Assembly: GCA_000827265.1 (NCBI GenBank)
Contig: KN834790.1
Coordinates: 105,513-169,512, forward strand
Reading direction: 5' to 3'
DNA: 64,000 nucleotides
From: Collybiopsis luxurians FD-317 M1
Taxonomy: Eukaryota; Basidiomycota; Agaricomycetes; Agaricales; Omphalotaceae
In this document: one piece after another, positions 57,230-64,000 of the stretch
Layout of the letters: every line of letters starts with the position of its first letter
Numbering within the stretch: position 1 is the first letter of the stretch
The notes under the pieces: generated by a model
What the model saw: the letters and a program-made list of their open reading frames with translations, nothing else
What the model was told of the DNA's origin: nothing
Databases searched by the model: none
Made by a program: the position numbers and the translations under genes

Positions 57230-57915
57230 ATGAAATTCAGTGCCAGTTTCACTTCCCTGTTTGCCAGTACCCTCCTTCCTTTGAGTCCTGCTCTAGGCCA
57301 GCTATCTTCACATGTTACAGTTATTGCTGGGTCAGTGCAAGCCCTTATGTTAAACCAGCTCCTTGTTTACTATTGAATGATTAATATACCTTCTTGTATC
57401 CCTTCCACAGTGAAACACTCACCCTTCCTGTCGTCCCCGGCATATCCACCCCCAGTATACCCAACCTTAGTATATCTATCCATGACATATCTATCCCTGG
57501 CATATCCGACCCCAGTATATCCATCTCCGGTATATCTATCCCTAGTGTATCTGGTGTATCTATTCCTGGCATATCCAAAACCAGTGTATCCCTCTCTGAT
57601 ATCCCCCCTCATATTATTTCTACTACTCTCGCTGCACCCACCACATCCCCTTCTCTCACAGAATCCCCCGCATTCGAGACTTCTTCTGCTCCCAGTCAGA
57701 CCACCGAAAGCGTATCTTCTGCCTCTATCACTAGCAGTGGAGACGTACTTGCTAGTAGCGGCCAGGTTTCTGCTTCTGCTTCCGTCGGCAACTCCAGTTC
57801 TGTATCTTCAAACGGGTTCACGTCCGGCAACGGAGCGGCACCGGTGAGTCTGGAAGGCGGAGCCATGGGTTTGATAGTTTCGGCTGGTGCTGCTTTGGTT
57901 ATGTGGCTGTTGTAG
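57230..57915 (+). CDS. secreted Ser/Ile/Pro-rich protein, probable GPI anchor
   Basis: Exons 57230-57330 and 57411-57915 (intron GTCAGT...CACAG, 80 bp) give 201 residues. Signal peptide at residues 1 to about 23 (MKFSASFTSLFASTLLPLSP, ALGQ). Then follow roughly a dozen degenerate I-S-I-P-S/G-I/V-S units (about 40-90), a Ser/Thr-rich spacer, and a C-terminal Gly-Ala stretch followed by the hydrophobic tail GLIVSAGAALVMWLL typical of GPI-anchored cell-wall proteins. Likely a wall or adhesion protein. It is the left member of a tandem pair 1.9 kb apart. Confidence 0.75.
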
Positions 57916-59147
57916 AGGCTACTTGCCGCGATGTTTGGAACTGGCCTTGGCTCATCAATTTATCAATTCAGACAGAAGATGAAACTGTGCCTCTATTGTA
58001 CCTCTGTACTTAAATTATATCCTAGTGTATACTGACTTTCCGCTTGATTCCTACTTATGTCTTGTGAATTGTTAAAAATATTGGATGTAATATAAGTATC
58101 TAAAATCTATAAAAACTCAAGCCTTCCAATGTAATAGTATTCTACATGTATTGCAAGGGGACATTAGCCTAGTAACCAAGCCCTCGACGGGTTGACGTTG
58201 TTAAACAAGAAACATTTATTTAGGCGAGATTATGGAAAATGATTTCTCTGCTTGCCAGTGGTGTGTGGCCTGCCCTGTCATTATTATTGAAAACTAAGCC
58301 GAAAGGGAGCCCTATTTACTCTTCTCCACACCACTGGCGGACGAAGTTGGGATTTTCCCTAAGCGGTGTTCGATCTGTGAGCTGTTATACCTTGATATCA
58401 TCGACCTTATATATCCGAGTCCCTTATTATATAGAATCTGCTCTCTTCGATCTGTGTGTCTCCTCATGCATTAGCAAGTTGAGATACTAGTCCTTAAAGA
58501 GATGTTAGCTAACACCGCACTACGTGTTTCACCTCGATGGGTGATACCCTTCCTTCTTGCAGCTCTTACGGCCAATTGTAAGCGCTACGGTGAGGAATAG
58601 GTTCTCGAAAAATATGGCGTCTAACTGTCGTGATACTTCCGATATCTCTCGAATTGCTTTGAGGATTGAACATGGTCGATTCCCGAGAACGGGAGACGGG
58701 GACCTAATGGGATCCAGAACTCCAATCCCCTTCCTCCTAACTGTGAGTATGACCTCGAGAGGACTTGCAGAATTTGTCTGCATAATAAATTTTTATTGGT
58801 ACTCGAGGAGTATGAAAGTTGAAACAACGTATCGCCTTGAGTGGCCAGACTCGCTGAGCGCTCAGCGCTGAGCCTTGGACCTTGTGTTCATAGTTTATCA
58901 TTACCCTCGTATCATTAGCCCAGGGGCTTCAATGAATTCTGTTGCTTTTTTTTGAGCCTCCATCTATCTCATGATAGGTATGACCTGCAGCTGCGGTCTT
59001 AGAAACGGCGATGGCTGCTGCTCGTCGACCTGTGCATGGGGCTTCAGGGCCCGTACATAAATCGATTGCAGAATTTCTGCCTCGCCATCTCACCCTCATT
59101 TGCAAGAAACCTAAATAACTGATACCAGGACGCATTACTTTCCCACA
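57916..59147. other. spacer between tandem paralogues
   Basis: Holds only overlapping short frames on both strands (58239-58490, 58529-58871) without domains. The last 160 bp repeat the region upstream of the left paralogue. Confidence 0.4.
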
Positions 59148-59900
59148 ATGAAATACAACGCCGGTTCCGCGCTCTTTCTTGCTAGTATCCTCCTTCTTTT
59201 GAGTCCTGCTCTAGGCCAGAATTCTTCACAGGTTACAGTCATTGCTGGGTAAGTGCAGGTCCGTTCGTTGAACCAATACCTTCCTATCTATTAAATGGCT
59301 AACCTACCTATTTGCATCTCTTTCTCTAGTCAAACAGTTATTGTGGATCAATGATATCACACGTCTGAAGATCCGATACGCGTTAATAATGATACGTGCC
59401 GATGCAGTACATAGTGTATGCACTGCATATAGGCTCATTACTAATCACCCAGTAACTTGTAGCAATTTGTAGAATATTCTAGTAGTTTTGTACTTAGGTA
59501 TAAAGGCTCGAATGAGAGCCAGCAAATACAAGTTCTTTTATTATTTCGTACCCACTCTTAACCCATAATCTACAATAACAGTTACTGTTCCTGTTGTTCC
59601 CAGCATATCGATCCCCAGTGTTTCTATCCCAGTGTATCGATCCCTAGCGTATCCATTCCCAGTGTGTCTATTCCGAGCATATCCATTCGTAGCATATCTG
59701 CCCTCAGTCAGGTCACCGGATCACCTGCTGCTGGTGTGTCTGCCAGTGGCGGTCAGGCTTCTGCTTCTGCCAGCAACTCCGGTTCTGGATCTTTGAAAGG
59801 GTCTTCTTCCAGCAATGGAGCGGTGAGTTTGGAGGGCGGAGCCGTGGGTTCAATGATTTCTGCTGGTACTGCTTTAATTGCGATTGTGTGGATGCTGTAG
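59148..59900 (+). CDS. second Ser/Ile/Pro-rich protein, interrupted by an LTR, possibly re-spliced
   Basis: Exon 1 59148-59248 encodes a signal peptide nearly identical to the left copy (LLLLSPALGQ, SSQVTVIAG). The original intron ended at 59329, and GQT then runs into a solo LTR at 59342-59580. After the LTR the VPVVPSISIPSVSIP repeat resumes in the ancestral frame but shifts frame near 59630, where one C is missing. If splicing instead runs from GTAAGT at 59249 to the CAG formed by the LTR end and the duplication (59579-59581), the downstream frame is open to the stop at 59898, giving 139 residues with the GPI-type tail MISAGTALIAIVWML. Otherwise it is a pseudogene. Confidence 0.5.
59342..59580. 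mobile_element. solo LTR inside the Ser-rich gene
   Basis: 239 bp, starts TGTGGATCAATG and ends ACAATAACA, flanked by GTTAT (59337-59341) and GTTAC (59581-59585), a duplication with one change. Contains GGTATAAAGGCTC, a TATA-like promoter element. The left paralogue shows the empty site. Confidence 0.8.
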
Positions 59901-60779
59901 ATAATGTATGCCTTGGCGAGTTGAACCGTTTTATGGTAGAGCTGGCCTTGGTTCGTGGTTTCATATATTCGAACGGAAGGAGAAGCTTTGCTTAGATTAT
60001 GACTCTTTACTCGATTCCTATGTCTCGCAGACTGTCATTACGATAACATTAGATCTGAGATTATATCAAAACTTTGTAAAGACAGTACTCATCAAACCTG
60101 AGCCTCAGGAAGCACTCGGTTCCCTTTACGAGGAAGCGGAGGCCGAAGCAGATGGCCCAGAATTAGATGAACTTTTGAATACGCATTTGATTGGTTTGTG
60201 AAGACTCAGATCTCACTGTTCAATTTTCGACTTACCCTCTGTCAGATGGAGTGGGCCGAGGGGTCTGTAGGCAAGCCCTGAGGCCGCGAATATGGTGGAT
60301 AGCAGTGAGATACGCTACTGTACAACGGCGTTCGTACGCTTGACCATTATATGACTCGCGCTAAGCCCAGGCTAAATCTTGAATGGGTGGACGCAACGCG
60401 TTTCACCTATTCCATCGACAATTTCTCCAATATTACACGCAGGTCCAAACAATACTCAAGGTATGATTTGATTATGAAGGATAAATCTCATTTATGAAGA
60501 ACCTTACAGCGTACAGTAACAAAAAGGGGGCTATGTGCCGAGTGATATGCAGGCCAAACACGCCCTGCCCGCACTTCATATCATGCCCGCCCATACAATT
60601 TTTAGGTCCCGCGGGCGGGCTAATACATTTTGTTATTCATTCATCAATGACGGATGCTAAGCCTCATTCATTTCAGAAATGAATAGGTATAGAAATCTAT
60701 TGAGGAAACACACAGTGCGGAAAATAGATACTACTGCAAATTTTTACAGGGAGCGATGTCCGTAGAACTGTAACCAAAT
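59901..60779. other. no convincing gene
   Basis: A plus-strand frame at 59908-60201 ends in an acidic tail (EEAEAEADGPELDELLNTH) but its first half lies in the 3' region of the preceding gene. It could be the last exon of an unseen gene. Past 60250 nothing is readable; the minisatellite starts about 60780. Confidence 0.35.
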
Positions 60780-63700
60780 TTATTTGCTGTAACTCATAAA
60801 TTTGGTAAGACTCTCATAGCAGGATCAAATATATTTGCTGTAGCTTGTAATTTCTGTAAGCCTCCGATAGAAAGAGTGTACGTATTTGCTGTAGCTTATA
60901 AATTCTGTAAGCCTCTGATGGAAGGGCCAAATATATTTTCTGTAGCTCATAAATTCTGCCATCAGGACCGAATGTATTGGCTGTTTTATACATGCTGCAA
61001 GCCTCTTATGGCAGAACCAAATAGATTTGCTGTAGCTCATAATTTCTGTAAGGCTCTGATAGCAGGACCATATGTATTTGCTGTAGCTCATGGTTTCTGT
61101 AAGGCACTCATAGCAGGACTAAATATATTTGCTGTACCACACAGATTCTGCGAGCCTCCCATAAAAGGTCCATATGTAAATGTTGCAACTTATCCATTCT
61201 AAGCCTCTCATAGAAGGATCTAATGCACTGTAAGGCCCTCATAGCAGAACAAAATATATTTGCTGTAGCTTATGAATTCTATAAGCATCGAAGAACCCAA
61301 TTTAATGGCTGTAATGTAAGCCTCTCATAGCACGCCAAATATATTGCATTCACTGTAATTTATAGATTCTGTAGAATATTTGCTGCAACCTATAAATTCT
61401 GTAAGCCTCTGATGGAAGAACCAAATATATTTGCTGTAGATCATAATTTCTGTAAGGCTCCGATAGCAGGACCGCAATTATTTGCCGTAGCTAATAAATT
61501 CTGAAGCCTCTGATGGAAGGACCAAATATATTGCTGTAGCTCATGATCCCTGTAAGGCACCCATAGTAGGACCAAACATCTTTGCTGTAGCACATAAATT
61601 CTGTGAACCTACCATAAATGGACCATATGTAATTGCTGCAGCTTATCAATTCTAAGCCTCTCATGGAAGGACCTAATATATTTGCTTCATCTCATGAATA
61701 CTGTAAGGCACTCATAGCAGGACCAAATATATTTGCTGTAGCTTATAAATTCTGTGAGCCTCCTATAAAAGGACTGTATTTAATTGTTACAGATTATCAA
61801 CTCTAAGCCTTTCATGGAAGGACCTAATATATTTGCTGCAGCACATAAACACTGTAAGGCACCCATAGCAGGACCAAACATATTTGCTGTAGCACATAAC
61901 ATCTGTGAGCCTTCTATAAAAGGACCGTAGTATGTAATTGCTACAGATTGTCAATTCTAAGCCTCTCACAGAAGGACCTAATATATTTGCTGCAGCTCAT
62001 AAATACTTTAAGGTACTCATAGCAGGACCAAATATATTTGCTGTAGCACATAAAATCTATTAGCCTTGAATAAAAGGACCATATTTAATTGCTACAGAGA
62101 ATCAACTCTAAGCCTCTCATAGAAGGACCTAATATATTTGCTGCAATTCATAAATACTGTAAGGCACTCATAGCAGGACCAAATATATTTGCTGCAGCTC
62201 ATGATTTCCATAAGACACTCATAGCAGGGCCAAATATATTTGCCGTAGCTCATGATTTCTGTAAGGCACTCATAGCAGGACCAAAGATCTTGCTGTAGCA
62301 CATAAATTCTGTGAGCCTCCTATAAAAGGACTGTATGTAATTGGTACAGCATAGAAGGGCCTAATATATTTGCTGCAGCTTATCAATTCTAAGCCTCTCA
62401 TAGAAGGACCTAATATATTTGCTGCAGCTCATAAATACTGTAAGGCACTCTTTGTCACGAAGCGGTTTACAGTGGAGTGGCTTTCAAGAGCACGGTAATC
62501 AGTTTAGGCAAAGTCTGGTCCCAATTGACAGAGTTAATTAAATAGTCTACTGGTACAAGCAGGATACTCACCTGGTCCCAATTGACAGAGAGGTCAAGAT
62601 GGGGACTCAGGTTACAGGTGGTAGGTATATATACTGTAGTAAGCTGTAAGAGGGACTAAAGCTACTGGAGGACAAGATGAGAAACTAATGCTACTGGAAG
62701 ACAATAGCTAAGTGACAGCTACGAGAATAAAAGGTATGGAACATGTGGTCATGCGACAGATGCAACAAGAGAAACAAGGACAGTTCATTAATAAAACAAT
62801 GACAGTGGGAATGAAATAGAAAAAGAACAATGATACTGTGTGGAGTGGAGATAGGGAGGAGTTGTATGTCCAAAAGGTATTGATATGAAAGTTAGTCATA
62901 AATGCGGTCATGTGAAAGATGTATAGTAAAAGAGAAATGAATAGGGGTTAGGAATGGATGTTTGTACCAGCTTTATGACACTCATAGCCTGACCAAACAT
63001 ATTTGCTGTAGCACATAAATTCTGTGAGTCCTCTATAAAAGAATTGTAGTATGTAATTGCTACAGATTATCAATTCTAAGCCTCTCATAGAAGGACCTAA
63101 TATATTTGCTGCAGCTCATAAATGCTGTAAGCCACTCATAGCAGGACAAAATATATTTGCTGTAGCTCATAATTTTTGTAAGGCACTCATAGCCTGACCA
63201 AACATATTTGCTGTAGCACATAAATTCTGTGAGTCTCCTATAAAAGGACTGTATGAAATTGCTGCAGCTTATTAATTCTAAGCCTCTCATGGAAGAACCT
63301 ACGGCACCTCATAAATACTATAAGGCACTCATAGCAGGACCAAATATATTTGCAGTAGCTCATGATTTCCATAAGGTACTCATAGCCTGACCAAACATAT
63401 TTGCTGTAGCACATAAATTCTGTGAGCCTCCCATAAAAGGACCATATGTAACTGCTGCAGCTTATCAATTCTAAGCCTCTCACAGAAGGACCTAATATAT
63501 TTGCTGCAGCTCATAAATACTGTAAGGCACTCATAGCAGGACAAAATATATTTGCTGTAGTTTCTAGATTCTCTAAGCCTCTCATAATGTACCAAGTAGA
63601 TTGTTGCTTAACTCATAATTTAGGCAAGGCTCTCATGGCAGGCCCATATTTATTTGCTGTATTTTATAGATTCTATGGACTGTAAGCCTCTGATGTAAGG

Positions 63701-64000
63701 ACCAAACATATTTGCTGTAGCTCATAATTTCTGTAAGCCTCCCATAGAGGGACTGTAAGTATTTGCTGTAACTTATAAATTCTGTAAGGCTCTGATGGAA
63801 GGACCAAATATATTTGCTGTAGCTCATAATTTCTGTAAGGCTCTGATAGCAGGACCATATGTATTTGCTGTAGCTTGCAAATTCTGTAAGCCTCTGATGG
63901 AAGGACCAAATATATTTGCTGTAGCTCCCAATTTCTGTAAGGCTCTGATAGCAGGACCTTCTGTAATTGCTGTAGCTAATGATTTCTGTAAGGCACTCAT
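60780..64000. repeat. 51-bp tandem minisatellite, runs past window end
   Basis: Degenerate units of about 51 bp with the core ATTTGCTGTAGCTCATAA, TTCTGTAAGGC and CTCATAGCAGGACCAAATA follow one another for 3.2 kb, interrupted by the LTR at 62453-62980. Because 51 is 17 codons, frames stay open over several units: the plus strand reads IFAVAHDFCKALIAGPN, the minus strand YSKYIWSCYECLTEFMS. Neither has a start, splice signals or a continuous frame over the array, so coding is unlikely. Confidence 0.9.
62453..62980. mobile_element. solo LTR inside the minisatellite
   Basis: 528 bp with TGTCA...TGACA termini, flanked by CTCTT (62448-62452) and CTCAT (62981-62985), a duplication with one mismatch. 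The same family's last 374 bp begin this window. Contains a repeated GGTCCCAATTGACAGAG and a TATATATACTGTA element. Confidence 0.85.

Noticed and set aside
57370..57612. Minus-strand Tyr/Gly/Asp-rich repeat ORF
   Set aside because: Shadow of the ISIPS repeat of the Ser-rich gene on the plus strand, which has signal peptide, intron and GPI-type tail.
60825..63909. 17-residue repeat ORFs on both strands as repeat-protein genes
   Set aside because: No start context, no introns, frames change between blocks; the openness follows from a 51-bp unit.
60780..64000. Regular repeats suggesting a CRISPR array
   Set aside because: Units are contiguous, degenerate and without unique spacers, and the genome is eukaryotic.

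Overview
The window comes from a filamentous basidiomycete fungus, most likely an Agaricomycete and possibly from the Agaricales. The evidence is many short introns (about 45-80 bp) with fungal branch sites, a DUF6535-plus-ankyrin gene, an Agaricomycete-style seven-helix membrane protein, tandem F-box proteins with the coiled-coil leader typical of mushrooms, and Ty1/copia and Ty3/gypsy chromovirus remains. No species is named because no marker gene is present. All exon structures were read by eye from reading frames, splice sites and remembered family patterns.

Layout. 1-374 is the end of an LTR. 1969-5639 is a small gene island: a secreted fucose-lectin-like protein, an XPA/Rad14-like protein and a Poa1-type ADP-ribose phosphatase. 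About 5.7-28 kb is a CpG-poor graveyard of repeats: gypsy relics, nested hAT and LTR insertions, a 660-bp palindrome, a large broken DUF6535/ankyrin gene (22429-26715) and a broken nested copy of it (15018-18000). It still holds one apparently intact seven-helix protein gene (12126-13489). 27783-33484 is a full-length copia element (minus strand) with 361-bp LTRs and a perfect TGGAG target-site duplication. From about 34.6 kb CpG content returns and conserved genes follow: VPS74/GOLPH3, a pair of F-box paralogues (the first split by one stop codon), a 380-aa family protein, a Rheb GTPase, an Ufo1-like F-box/WD/UIM protein, an intron-containing tRNA-Leu(CAG), a carboxymuconate-cyclase-type lactonase and a Baeyer-Villiger monooxygenase. 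53-60 kb holds relics, a 57-aa small gene, and two tandem genes for secreted Ser-rich, probably GPI-anchored proteins. 60.8-64 kb is a 51-bp minisatellite open in frame on both strands, interrupted by a solo LTR of the same family seen at the window start.

How it fits together. The Rheb and Ufo1-like genes are divergent and share about 175 bp of promoter. The monooxygenase and the lactonase-fold gene lie head to tail on one strand and could act in sequence, converting ketone to ester or lactone and then to hydroxy acid. The repeat half shows strongly biased CpG-to-TpG/CpA decay: the two LTRs of the copia element differ at about 11 positions and all are CpG transitions, and most readable nonsense codons in the broken genes fit CGA to TGA. 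Four introns appear to use GC-AG borders. No single new multi-gene system is evident. The strongest leads are the CpG-decay natural experiment, the GC-AG introns, an LTR that may have become intronic, an RG-rich insert inside a macrodomain, and the two-strand-open minisatellite.
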